A stretch of 64,000 nt of DNA from Deltaproteobacteria bacterium (GTDB lineage: Bacteria; Desulfobacterota; Desulfomonilia; UBA1062): assembly GCA_018434685.1 (NCBI GenBank), contig JAHDOV010000003.1, forward strand, positions 402,302-466,301. Direction: 5' to 3'. Positions 36,756-45,181 of the stretch are shown here, one piece after another. The notes beneath the pieces were generated by a model, which saw only the letters and a program-made list of their open reading frames with translations, was not told the origin of the DNA and did no database searches. How positions within the stretch are numbered: the first letter of the stretch is position 1; the number at the start of each line of letters is the position of its first letter. The position numbers were made by a program, and so were the translations under genes.

Positions 36756-36771
36756 CCCTGCTTGAGCAGGG
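36756..36771 (-). terminator. Hairpin after the P-loop kinase gene, possible terminator
   Basis: CCCTGC and GCAGGG form a perfect 6-bp stem with a 4-base loop, starting 7 bases past the kinase stop. Only a short T-rich stretch (GGTTCCT) follows on the minus strand. Confidence 0.4.
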
Positions 36772-36777
36772 CCATTG

Positions 36778-37380
36778 TTACCGGACAATCCTGTCGATCA
36801 CGTACCATTCCTCTTCGGAGTCGGAAGCGGTATCCACCAGGAGGTGAACGATATTCAGGTCCGGGTGCCGGGCCTTGAGATCATCGAGGTCCACCGGCTC
36901 GAATTTTTGCTTGTTGTTCAGGTATGCCTGTTCGGTCAGCGCATTGGATTCGTAATTTTCCCTGGACCTCCTGGAGATCTTTTCCAGGGAGTATTCCTGC
37001 GGACACTGGGTCTGCTGGATGATGAAGGTCTTCTTGTTCCTGGCGGCAACCTCGGCAGCCCGTCTCCTGAGGGACTGGGTAATGAAGGTTGCGTCGAGGA
37101 TCACCCCCCTTCCGCGGGATGCGAGTTCGTCGGCCAGCGAGAACATCCTGTCGTAGACAAGCTTTCTCTTGTCCATGTTCGAGGCTACCTTCTCATCGAA
37201 GATATCCTCATCCTTCAACACCTCGCGGCGTATGATATCGGTCCTGAGCATTTCATAGCCCTTTATCCTGGCTATGACTTCCGTTGTCTCGGTCTTGTTG
37301 CTTGCCGGCAGCCCGCAGGCGATGAGCACTGCATCATCACCGATCTCTCTTTGTACAAAGGTCTTGAACTGCTCTCTCAT
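36778..37380 (-). CDS. P-loop kinase-like protein (COG0645 type)
   Basis: The 200-residue protein fits the predicted kinases that are usually the C-terminal half of APH-P-loop fusion proteins. Its P-loop is GLPASNKT (residues 23-30), with Asn28 where most have Gly before the Lys. A later region has LRTDIIRREV and GVILDATFITQSLRRRA, the Asp/base-binding part. AAGGAGT precedes the ATG. The partner APH-like protein is encoded two genes upstream. Substrate unknown. Confidence 0.78.
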   Translation of the reverse strand: MREQFKTFVQREIGDDAVLIACGLPASNKTETTEVIARIKGYEMLRTDIIRREVLKDEDIFDEKVASNMDKRKLVYDRMFSLADELASRGRGVILDATFITQSLRRRAAEVAARNKKTFIIQQTQCPQEYSLEKISRRSRENYESNALTEQAYLNNKQKFEPVDLDDLKARHPDLNIVHLLVDTASDSEEEWYVIDRIVR

Positions 37381-37434
37381 AGTAACTCCTTTAACGATCA
37401 TGTATACACCTATAGCAGGAAAGGTCGTTTTTTT

Positions 37435-38307
37435 CTAGAAACCAAACTGCCGGGCCACATACTCAGGGATATTCACCGTCCCCATCAGCGGGGGCTGCTG
37501 ACGGCAGTCCGATCCGCCGGTGACCATGAGGTGATGCTCTCGGGCAAACAGGAGGTACGAATCGATTGTGGCGGCGTCGTGCCGGGAATGCCAGCATTCG
37601 ATACCGTCGATGTATTCAAGCATGGTGCGGGCAATGATTTCCTGCTGGGCTGCCAGTGACGGAGAGAAGGCCACGAGCGAGGTTCCGTTGGGGTCGTTCG
37701 GGTGCGCGAGGATCAGTTTCCCGCCAGAGGCCCTGATCAGGGAGGAGGCCTCTTCGAGGCTCAGCGGCATCTTCGGGATATTGCAGCGGAGAAGGTATTT
37801 GTCAAAGGCCTCCTGTTTGTCGGCCACGATGCCTTTTCTGATAAGGTAGTCTGCAATATGCGGCCGGCCAAGGGCCCCTTCGGCGCCTGACTGGATCTCC
37901 GCCATGTCTTCGCGGGTGAATTCGCCAAGCCCCTGTCTGCGGAATTCTTCGTTGATGTTCGTAAGGATCTTCTCCGCACGCACCTGCCGGTAAGTCCTCA
38001 ATTCTTCGAGCTTGTCCGCAAGCGGTTTATAGCCGGGATCGAACCGGTACCCGAGAAAGTCCAGGGAAACAGGCTTGCCGTCACGAAAATCCGGGAGGGC
38101 CATGGTGACATTGAGCTCGACGCCGCAGATGTAGCCCATGCCGTAAGAATCGGCCAGTGCCCTGGCATCGGCCTGGGCGGAGATGGAGTCGTGGTCGGTT
38201 ATGGAGATGAGGCCGATGTTTCTCCTGCCGGCCTCCGCAAAGATATCCTGTAGGTACCATCTCCCGTCCGAACCGTTCTTCGAATGGATATGAAGATCAA
38301 TCTTCAT
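37435..38307 (-). CDS. PHP-domain protein with altered last metal motif
   Basis: The 290-residue protein has the PHP motifs DLHIHSKNGSDG (residues 4-15), SITDHDS (about 35-41), GVELNV (about 60) and LILAHPN (about 198). The last motif is GSDCR, with Arg where the family usually has His (GSDxH), so the metal site may be incomplete. It overlaps the APH-like gene by 11 bases and precedes the P-loop kinase by 54. Substrate unknown. Confidence 0.87.
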   Translation of the reverse strand: MKIDLHIHSKNGSDGRWYLQDIFAEAGRRNIGLISITDHDSISAQADARALADSYGMGYICGVELNVTMALPDFRDGKPVSLDFLGYRFDPGYKPLADKLEELRTYRQVRAEKILTNINEEFRRQGLGEFTREDMAEIQSGAEGALGRPHIADYLIRKGIVADKQEAFDKYLLRCNIPKMPLSLEEASSLIRASGGKLILAHPNDPNGTSLVAFSPSLAAQQEIIARTMLEYIDGIECWHSRHDAATIDSYLLFAREHHLMVTGGSDCRQQPPLMGTVNIPEYVARQFGF

Positions 38308-39310
38308 TGCTCACATATCCGTAGGCAAGGTCATAGTATCTCCGGGCAGTCTCAAGGGCGCTCTTCTTCCTCGACTCGTCCAGTCCGTCATCGTCGAGCA
38401 TGAAGGAGGTGACCTTGGCCCTGACGTATGCCCGGTACACCTTGTAGAACAGCAGCACCGCGCGCATATCCCGGTCTCCCGAGGCATCGATGTAGGCATC
38501 GACAAAGGCATCGCCCAGCACGCTCTGCCCGTTGTAGTCGAAATCCATGGACAGGAACGCCACGTCAGAGGCAACATCCCCGTAGCGGAAACGTTCGTTG
38601 AACTCTATGCAGTCGAACACGAAGATATCGCTGTGACCCATACAGATATGCTGCAGGTGGAGATCGCCGTGGCAGTCCTTTATGTGGCCATTCCTGATCC
38701 GGCCTTCAAAGAGGGCGGTGTTTTTCTGCAGAAAGTCCCTGCTCCATGTCTCGATGGCCTCGAACTTCTCCGGTGATATGGGACCGCCGATATAGGTTCT
38801 GGTCTGGTCGAAGTTCTCGATCACATTGGTGGCAATGACATCGATTGTCCCGAAGGTCTTTGACTTTTCGTCGCTTGCGATCCCGCTGTATATCCCTGCG
38901 AGGTGTCTGCCCACCCGGGCCATATCGTCTTTTGAGACCCTGCCCTGCAAAAGGAGGGTGAACAGCATCCGCGCTTCGTCGATGCGCTTCATTTTCAGGG
39001 CATACTCCACGATGCGGGTATCGTCCCCGAACCGGTAGGTGGCTCCCGCCTCTGATATGGGGACAACCTCCAGGTACACGTCCGGGGAGAACCGTCTGTT
39101 GAGCCTGAGCTCTTCGTGGGTATAAAAGCGTCTCTTTTCAAGGGTCGTAAAGTCGAGAAAGCCGAAGTCCACGGGCTTCTTGACCTTGTAGACATAATCG
39201 TCCCCGATGAACACCCACGATATGTGTGTCTGGACGAGCCTGACACTGCCCGGCTTTTCCGGGTAAGCCTCCGGTTTCTGGAGGAATTCAATAAGTCTTC
39301 GTTCCGCCAT
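38297..39310 (-). CDS. Aminoglycoside phosphotransferase-like kinase (COG2187 type)
   Basis: The 337-residue protein has an APH-type kinase fold: DYVYKVKKPVDFGFLDFTT with the Lys, the Brenner motif DCHGDLHLQHIC, and FDCIEFNERFRYGDVASDV. In many species this domain is fused N-terminal to a P-loop kinase; here that partner is a separate gene at 36778. ATG 39310 has AGGAGG, an upstream in-frame start does not. There is no reason to think it gives antibiotic resistance. Confidence 0.85.
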   Translation of the reverse strand: MAERRLIEFLQKPEAYPEKPGSVRLVQTHISWVFIGDDYVYKVKKPVDFGFLDFTTLEKRRFYTHEELRLNRRFSPDVYLEVVPISEAGATYRFGDDTRIVEYALKMKRIDEARMLFTLLLQGRVSKDDMARVGRHLAGIYSGIASDEKSKTFGTIDVIATNVIENFDQTRTYIGGPISPEKFEAIETWSRDFLQKNTALFEGRIRNGHIKDCHGDLHLQHICMGHSDIFVFDCIEFNERFRYGDVASDVAFLSMDFDYNGQSVLGDAFVDAYIDASGDRDMRAVLLFYKVYRAYVRAKVTSFMLDDDGLDESRKKSALETARRYYDLAYGYVSNED

Positions 39311-40319
39311 GAGATTTCCCTCCTGCAAGCTGTCCACAGGCAGCCAAGATATCATTTCCCTTTTCCTTGCGCCTCATCACTGCGATGGGGCTGTCCTTGA
39401 GCTGCTCTTCGAATGCCAGGACCGTCGTGGTGTCCGGCGGCTCAAGCGTGCACCCCGGCCACGGATTCAGCGGTATGAGGTTCACCTTGACCTTGAGCCC
39501 GTGGAGGAGGCGGATGAGCTGCCGTGCATCCAAGATGCTGTCGTTGATACCCTTGAGGAGGACATACTCGATGGTTATCCGCCTGCGGTTCGGCAGCTGA
39601 TAGCCCTTGAGCGTATCGATGAGCTCGGTGAGCGGATATTTCCTGGTAACGGGCATGATGCCGGCCCTCGTGGCATCGGTTACCGCATTGAGTGAGACGG
39701 CAAGGCCGACCTCGGTATCCCGTCCAAGGGTCTTGAGCCGGGGTATGATGCCGCAGGTGGAGATGGTGATCCGCCTCTTGGAGATCCGGGGGCCGTCGGG
39801 ATCCGACAGGATACGTATGGCATCGATGACGGTGTCGTAGTTGAGCAGGGGCTCGCCCATGCCCATGAAGACGACGTTCCGGAAGGTTCTCTCCGGATAG
39901 GCATGGATAGGATAGAGTACCTGCGCCATGATTTCTGCCAGTCCCAGATTTCTGATGAAGCCGAGCGTTGCAGTACAGCAGAACGTGCATCCCATGGCGC
40001 ATCCGGCCTGTGAGGACACACAGACGCTCCAGTGGTCCTTCTCGGGCATGAGGACGCTCTCGATGATGTGGCCATCGGCAAGCCTGTAGGCGATTTTTTC
40101 CGTACCGTCCGAAGAACGCTGGATCTCCACCACGTCCGGGTAGGAGATGACGGCCTTTTTGGCCAGTTCATCCCTGAGCTGCCCGGGGATGTTGGACATC
40201 TGGTGGATATCCCGGATGCCCTTGCCGTATATCCAGTTGAAGATCTGAGAACCCCGGTAGGGCTTGTCGTCAAAGAGCAGGTTCAGATTTTCCCTGTTCT
40301 GGTCCAGGAGATTTATCAT
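39288..40319 (-). CDS. rlmN: Dual-specificity 23S rRNA/tRNA adenine C2 methyltransferase RlmN
   Basis: RlmN is a radical-SAM enzyme that methylates A2503 of 23S rRNA and A37 of some tRNAs. The 343-residue protein has the cluster motif CAMGCTFCCTA, FMGMGEPLLNYD and the catalytic Cys near the C-terminus (ILAACGQL). Start ATG 40319 gives MINLLDQNRENL, which aligns with the family N-terminus; the ribosome site is weak and a further in-frame start lies up to 129 bases upstream. Confidence 0.95.
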   Translation of the reverse strand: MINLLDQNRENLNLLFDDKPYRGSQIFNWIYGKGIRDIHQMSNIPGQLRDELAKKAVISYPDVVEIQRSSDGTEKIAYRLADGHIIESVLMPEKDHWSVCVSSQAGCAMGCTFCCTATLGFIRNLGLAEIMAQVLYPIHAYPERTFRNVVFMGMGEPLLNYDTVIDAIRILSDPDGPRISKRRITISTCGIIPRLKTLGRDTEVGLAVSLNAVTDATRAGIMPVTRKYPLTELIDTLKGYQLPNRRRITIEYVLLKGINDSILDARQLIRLLHGLKVKVNLIPLNPWPGCTLEPPDTTTVLAFEEQLKDSPIAVMRRKEKGNDILAACGQLAGGKSHGGTKTY

Positions 40320-40478
40320 GGTCGTCACCGGCGAGGAAAACCGTGACCTGACTGCCTGAGCTCCGGACATCCGCGCTGAGGTCTTCGATGCAGGCTGTTT
40401 GTCAGCGGCCTGTCTTTGGAGGCGGTGTGGAAGAGATTCGTGAAGCAATCGTTCATAACTCGTGTATAGATTCCCATA

Positions 40479-40555
40479 TGGTGCGCCCGACAGGGATCGA
40501 ACCTGCGACCTTAGGCTCCGGAGGCCTACGCTCTATCCGACTGAGCTACGGGCGC
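40479..40555 (-). tRNA. tRNA-Arg (anticodon CCG)
   Basis: A full cloverleaf on the minus strand: acceptor GCGCCCG paired with CGGGCGC, D-arm AGCTCAGTCGGATAGAGC, anticodon stem TAGGC/GCCTA around loop CTCCGGA (anticodon CCG, plus-strand bases 40519-40521), T-arm with GGTTCGATCCC, and an encoded CCA. Its 5' end lies nine bases after the stop of the VWA gene on the same strand. Confidence 0.97.
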
Positions 40556-40563
40556 ACATTTTT

Positions 40564-41754
40564 TCAATGCTTGTTCATCAAATGTTCAACGGCCTTTTCC
40601 AGCCCACCCAGCGTGATCTCGAACATGGGGAATATCTCCCGTATAGCCTCGATAGTCTGGGTGTGAGACCACGTGTATGCGTATCTCGGATTCAGCCATA
40701 CACTATGTTTGAATGTTTTTGCAAGCAGTTCGAGACTTTTAATGCTCGAGCCGGACTGATCCGCGTAATAGATGCTGCCGTTGCGGCTGAAGAGCTCGAA
40801 GGGCGCCATGGAGGCATCGCCCACGAGGATGAGCCGTGTTTCGGGATCATACCGGGCGAATTCCTCGAGGAACTGGGACTTGAACTGCCTCGTGTGATCC
40901 TTCCACACACGGTTGTAGATGGTATTGTGGAAATAGAAGGTCTTGAGGTCCTTGAACTGGTTCTTCGCATGATTGAACAGCACCTGGACCACATTGACGT
41001 ACGGGTCCATGGAAAAGCCGCCGTTGTCGATCATGAGGATCACCTTGAGCTTGTCCCTCAGGGAGCGGTCAAAGACGATCTCGATCTCTCCAGCGTTTCT
41101 CATGGTCTCATAGATGGTCTTCTCGATATTCAGATTGTCCTTGGGTCCGGTAGGCTGCATGTGACGCAGCCGTCTCATCGCCTCGGTGATCTGGGAGGGT
41201 CCGAGCCGGGTGTCCTCGGTATAGTCCTTGTACCTCCGCTCCAGTGCAACCTTTACCGCGGACTTGTTTCGCGATTCGCCGCCGACGCGCATCCCGCCCG
41301 GGTGGTAGCCGGAATGTCCCACCGGGGAAACACCGCCGGTACCGATCCACTTGCTGCCGCCGTCATGCCGTTCATCCTGATCGGCAAGCCGCTTGCGGAA
41401 GTACTCCTCGAGTTCCTCGGGGGTGAGCCTGCCCAGGGCTTCCTTGTCAAGGCCGAGGAAGTCGGCCATCATCTCGGGGTCTTTCAGCCACTCCTCGAGC
41501 ATGGCTGCGATAGACGCATCGATTTCTGCAGCGAGGGAATCGCTCAGTTCCGCTCCGTTGAAATAATGGGCAAAGACCCGGTCGTAGAGATCGAAGTGCC
41601 GTTCGGTCTTGACCATCACCGCGCGCGAGATGGAATAAAAGTCGTCCAGGGAGCAGATGAGGCCTTTGTGGAGGGCCTTCTGGAGTCGCAGGAATCCCGA
41701 TGGGGACAGCGGAAGCCCTTTCTGTCTGAGCAGGTAGAAAAAGTCTATGAACAT
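40564..41754 (-). CDS. VWA-domain CoxE-like protein
   Basis: The 396-residue protein has a C-terminal von Willebrand A-like domain (from about residue 240, DKLKVILMIDNGGFSMDPYV). The usual MIDAS motif DxSxS is replaced by D-N-G-G-F-S, so metal binding may differ, although this may be a family trait. The N-terminal half is helical. Such proteins work beside MoxR ATPases in maturation of other proteins; the MoxR gene ends 16 bases upstream. Target unknown. Confidence 0.85.
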   Translation of the reverse strand: MFIDFFYLLRQKGLPLSPSGFLRLQKALHKGLICSLDDFYSISRAVMVKTERHFDLYDRVFAHYFNGAELSDSLAAEIDASIAAMLEEWLKDPEMMADFLGLDKEALGRLTPEELEEYFRKRLADQDERHDGGSKWIGTGGVSPVGHSGYHPGGMRVGGESRNKSAVKVALERRYKDYTEDTRLGPSQITEAMRRLRHMQPTGPKDNLNIEKTIYETMRNAGEIEIVFDRSLRDKLKVILMIDNGGFSMDPYVNVVQVLFNHAKNQFKDLKTFYFHNTIYNRVWKDHTRQFKSQFLEEFARYDPETRLILVGDASMAPFELFSRNGSIYYADQSGSSIKSLELLAKTFKHSVWLNPRYAYTWSHTQTIEAIREIFPMFEITLGGLEKAVEHLMNKH

Positions 41755-41770
41755 ACAGCCCCGTTTTCTG

Positions 41771-42604
41771 TCAGCGGGATCCCACCTGTCTCTGCAGGAT
41801 CTTGTAATCCTCGCTCTTCTTGAAGAGCACCCCGAGGAAGGGGAGCTCGTTCCTGGAAAGGTGCCTGGGGTCGAAGTTCTTGTCCATGAGCAGGATCCTG
41901 ATCCAGTTGATGAGTTCCCTCGTGGCCGGTTTCTTTTCGATGCCGCGGGTATTCCTCAGGCGATAGAAGGCTTCGATGCAGGCCTCAGACATGGTTTTGT
42001 CCAGATCCGGGAAGTGTGCCCGCACGATCTTGTGCATCATCTCCTGGTCGGGGAACGCAATGTGATGGAATACACACCTGCCCAGGAAGGGGTCGGAGAG
42101 GTCTTTCTTCGCATTGGACGTGACGATCATGATGGGCCGGTTCTTTGCGTGGACGGTCTTGTCGATCTCGATGATGTCAAAGGACATCTGGTCGAGCACA
42201 TCGAGGAGGTCGTCCTGGAAGTCCGTGTCGGCCTTGTCTATCTCGTCGATGAGCAGAACCACCTTTTTCTCCGATACGAATGACTGGCCGATCTTTCCCA
42301 TCTTGATGTAGTCTTCTATGTTGCTGACATCCCTGCTTGAATCGCCGAACCGGCTGTCGTTGAGCCTGGTGAGCGTGTCATACTGGTACAGGGCATCCAC
42401 CGCCTTCATGCTGGATTTCACGTTGAGGATGATGAGCGGCATGCCCAGATTCTCTGCAATGGCATGGGCCAGAAGGGTCTTGCCCGTACCGGGCTCTCCC
42501 TTTATCAGCAGCGGCATCTCCAGCTGGATGCTTGCATTGACGATCTTAGAGAGCTCAGGATCCAGAACATACGTATCAGTGCCGGTAAAGGTATAGTTCC
42601 CCAT
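41771..42604 (-). CDS. MoxR-family AAA+ ATPase
   Basis: The 277-residue AAA+ ATPase has Walker A GEPGTGKT (residues 36-43), Walker B VVLLIDEIDKAD and the sensor-1 TSNAKKDL, then the small helical lid. MoxR ATPases with a VWA partner help assemble or activate metalloenzymes or other complexes. AGGAG precedes the ATG. It heads the minus-strand run that leads through the VWA gene to tRNA-Arg and rlmN. Confidence 0.94.
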   Translation of the reverse strand: MGNYTFTGTDTYVLDPELSKIVNASIQLEMPLLIKGEPGTGKTLLAHAIAENLGMPLIILNVKSSMKAVDALYQYDTLTRLNDSRFGDSSRDVSNIEDYIKMGKIGQSFVSEKKVVLLIDEIDKADTDFQDDLLDVLDQMSFDIIEIDKTVHAKNRPIMIVTSNAKKDLSDPFLGRCVFHHIAFPDQEMMHKIVRAHFPDLDKTMSEACIEAFYRLRNTRGIEKKPATRELINWIRILLMDKNFDPRHLSRNELPFLGVLFKKSEDYKILQRQVGSR

Positions 42605-42635
42605 GGCTTAGCTCCTGCTGCAAAAGTTTATTTTC

Positions 42636-42664
42636 CTCATACCATACAAAACGTTGCGCATCAA
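42636..42664 (-). promoter_or_regulatory. Possible promoter of the moxR-vwa-tRNA-rlmN run
   Basis: Minus strand TTGATG (42664-42659), a 17-base spacer and TATGAG (42641-42636), four of six matches each. It lies 32 bases before the moxR start. Confidence 0.42.
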
Positions 42665-42798
42665 TCACGCTTCGCTGCAGGCGAACGTGACCACGTCGGG
42701 TTTTGGCCGCCGCTTAGCAGGAGGGGTGTCCGGGTTGCCCTCGCCGTGAGGACTTGGAGATGGTTGGAGGGGCCATGATCCGGCCATCGATACGCGGA

Positions 42799-42827
42799 TT
42801 GACTGATCGTGTGTATTGGGCTACATA
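42799..42827 (+). promoter_or_regulatory. Possible promoter of corC-lnt-prfB
   Basis: TTGACT (42799-42804), a 17-base spacer and TACATA (42822-42827). The -35 is good and the -10 poor. The corC start is 36 bases on. Confidence 0.35.
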
Positions 42828-42862
42828 TACCGTGTTCAGTTTACATGAAAAGGAGATAGTGT

Positions 42863-43717
42863 TTGGACAGTAACGATGACAATCAAGACAGGATAAGTGT
42901 CTTGGAACGCCTGTGGTATTTCCTGAAAAGAGAAAAGATTCACACGAACACAAAAGAAGAGATCGAAAAGATCATCGATGAGGTGGAGGAAAAGGGCTTC
43001 ATCGATGAGGACCAGAGCGACATGATCCTCAACATCATCGTTCTTCGGGAAACAGCGGTGCGTGAGATCATGGTTCCCAAGGTCGACATGATAGCGCTTA
43101 AGAGCTCATCGTCGCTTGATGAACTGGTACAGGTCATCACCGCCGAAGGCTGTTCCCGGATTCCCATATACGAAGATTCCACGGACAATATCGTCGGGGT
43201 GGTTCATGCCAAGGATATCCTGAACTACTGGGGATCAAAGGACAATCTGCCGGATATAAAATCATTGATGCATCCTCCCTACTTTGTCCCCGAAGGAAAG
43301 AAACTCATCGATCTGCTCAATGAATTCAAACAGAAACGGACAAAGCTTGCCATCGTGATCGACGAGTACGGCAATGTCGACGGACTGGTGACCATGGGTG
43401 ACATCATGGAGGAGATTGTCGGAGATATCGTGGGTGAGGATGAGACACAGCGCGAGGAGGAGATCGTCGAGAAGGAAGAGGGTGTCTACTATGTGGACCC
43501 CAAGCTCCCCATCGATGAATTTTCCGAGGCCTTCGGTATCGAGATACCGGAGGGAAGCTACGATACAATAGGCGGGTTCATCACGTGCCGGCTCGAACGG
43601 ATACCCAAGTCGGGCGAAACGCTCGAGTATAACGGGGTTCTCTTCGAGATTGCCGGGGCAGACAAGAAGAGGATATCAAAGCTCATTGTGCATGCACAAC
43701 TGAGGAAGGACGTGTGA
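42863..43717 (+). CDS. corC: CorC/HlyC-family CBS-domain protein
   Basis: The 284-residue protein has no membrane domain. Two CBS domains (residues about 68-125 and 135-190; REIMVPKVDMIAL, GVVHAKDIL, VDGLVTMGDIMEEIVGDIVGE) are followed by a CorC_HlyC domain (SYDTIGGFITCRL). This is the CorC form linked to magnesium/cobalt efflux rather than the DUF21 membrane form. Start is TTG at 42863 with AGGAG in place. It overlaps lnt by four bases (GTGTGA); corC-lnt pairs are common in Gram-negatives. Confidence 0.92.
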   Translation: MDSNDDNQDRISVLERLWYFLKREKIHTNTKEEIEKIIDEVEEKGFIDEDQSDMILNIIVLRETAVREIMVPKVDMIALKSSSSLDELVQVITAEGCSRIPIYEDSTDNIVGVVHAKDILNYWGSKDNLPDIKSLMHPPYFVPEGKKLIDLLNEFKQKRTKLAIVIDEYGNVDGLVTMGDIMEEIVGDIVGEDETQREEEIVEKEEGVYYVDPKLPIDEFSEAFGIEIPEGSYDTIGGFITCRLERIPKSGETLEYNGVLFEIAGADKKRISKLIVHAQLRKDV

Positions 43718-45177
43718 AGAAGCTCACCCCGGCAATCCTGGCGGGCCTCCTCTATACGGTTTCGTTCCCGTCATACAACCTCTGGCCCCTTGCCTGGATC
43801 TTTGCAGTCCCCCTCCTGTATCTCACCGCCAACAGCCGGCCCCTGGAGTTGTTTCTCTACGGAATGATCGCCGGAATCGTGGCCTGGGCCGGGACGATCT
43901 ACTGGATCGCCTATGTCATGGAGACCTACGGCGGCATGAGCCTGATGCCTGCCGCTTTCCTGCTGCTCCTGCTCCTGGTGTACCTCTCCGTATATTTCGG
44001 CGTATTCGCCTGGAGTGCCCAGAGGCTCATCCGTTCGAGGCTGGCATTTCTGACCATCCCGGGCATATGGGTGCTGCTCGAGCTGATCAGGTCGTATGTG
44101 ATGTTCTCGGGATTCCCCTGGGCGCTTGCAGGGTATACCCAGTTTCCCTGGAAGTCCCTTGTCCAGATCGCCGAATTCGGGGGGGTATATGTGCTAAGCG
44201 GTATTATCCTCATGGCCAATGTGGCGATCTACAAGGCATGGAGGAAAGAGTATCTCCCGCTGGCAGTGAGCCTCTGCGTGATCGTGCTCGCTGCTGCCTG
44301 GGGAAACTGGCGGATGGATACCCTGACGCTGAGCGGGCAGCCGGTAAGGGCAGGTGTTGCCCAGGCAAATATCCCCCAGGACAAGAAATGGCTGACCGAG
44401 ATGGTGGACCCCACCATCGATATCTATTCGCGGCTCACCGCTGCCGCTGTTGCCGACGGTGCGAAGGTGGTGGTATGGCCTGAGACCGCCTGCAATTTTT
44501 TCCTGTTCAGACAGTGGCCTGCATCCTCGCGCATTCTGAACCTGAGCCGCATGAGCGATGCCCGCCTCGTCATGGGTAGCCCTGCATACGATGAGGGCAG
44601 GTATTTCAACCGGGTGTGGCTGTTGAAAAACGGGGAGATCGAGGGATATTATGACAAGGTACACCTCGTGCCCTTCGGAGAGTATCTCCCCCTTGCCAGC
44701 CTCATAGAGCCGTTTTTCGGAAAGCTGACCCAGGGAGTGGGCGATTTTTCCCCTGCAATGGATGCCGCACCTGTCGGCGACATGGGGGTTCTCGTCTGTT
44801 TCGAGAGCGTTTTCCCCGGCCTGACCCGGGACCTGTGCAGAAAAGGTGCTGCCTACCTGGTTAACGTGTCCAATGATGCGTGGTTCAAGACGTGGTCGAC
44901 CCCCGAGCAGCACCTGCTCATGGCATCGTTCAGGACCATCGAGAGCCGGCGGTGGATGCTCAGGAGCGTGAATCACGGCATCTCTGCCATCGTGAACCCT
45001 TTCGGCGAGGTGATCTCCAGCGTCGGGCTTCTTAAGGAGGGGGTGATCGTCAGCGAGATAACGCCCTCCACATCCCTGAGCTTCTATACGAAATACGGTC
45101 CTGTCCTTGCCTGGTTCTGGGCTGTTTTCTCGATTATTGCAGCATTGACAACACGAAGGCCAGGTGTTAAAGGCTGA
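43714..45177 (+). CDS. lnt: Apolipoprotein N-acyltransferase
   Basis: Lnt adds the third acyl chain to lipoproteins in the inner membrane, so an outer membrane is expected. The 487-residue protein has about six N-terminal membrane helices, then a nitrilase domain. The catalytic residues are in WPETACNFF (Glu), YDKVHLVPFGEYLP (Lys) and LVCFESVFPG (Cys), and a C-terminal helix follows. GTG start overlapping the corC stop. prfB begins five bases after its stop. Confidence 0.95.
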   Translation: MKKLTPAILAGLLYTVSFPSYNLWPLAWIFAVPLLYLTANSRPLELFLYGMIAGIVAWAGTIYWIAYVMETYGGMSLMPAAFLLLLLLVYLSVYFGVFAWSAQRLIRSRLAFLTIPGIWVLLELIRSYVMFSGFPWALAGYTQFPWKSLVQIAEFGGVYVLSGIILMANVAIYKAWRKEYLPLAVSLCVIVLAAAWGNWRMDTLTLSGQPVRAGVAQANIPQDKKWLTEMVDPTIDIYSRLTAAAVADGAKVVVWPETACNFFLFRQWPASSRILNLSRMSDARLVMGSPAYDEGRYFNRVWLLKNGEIEGYYDKVHLVPFGEYLPLASLIEPFFGKLTQGVGDFSPAMDAAPVGDMGVLVCFESVFPGLTRDLCRKGAAYLVNVSNDAWFKTWSTPEQHLLMASFRTIESRRWMLRSVNHGISAIVNPFGEVISSVGLLKEGVIVSEITPSTSLSFYTKYGPVLAWFWAVFSIIAALTTRRPGVKG

Positions 45178-45181
45178 AGGC

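Noticed and set aside
38297-39310. Antibiotic-resistance aminoglycoside kinase
   Set aside because: Belongs to the COG2187 group with a housekeeping-like setting; no mobile element nearby.
40462-41823. 453-codon plus-strand frame over the tRNA and VWA gene
   Set aside because: Begins inside the tRNA and has no domain; the minus-strand VWA gene explains the region.
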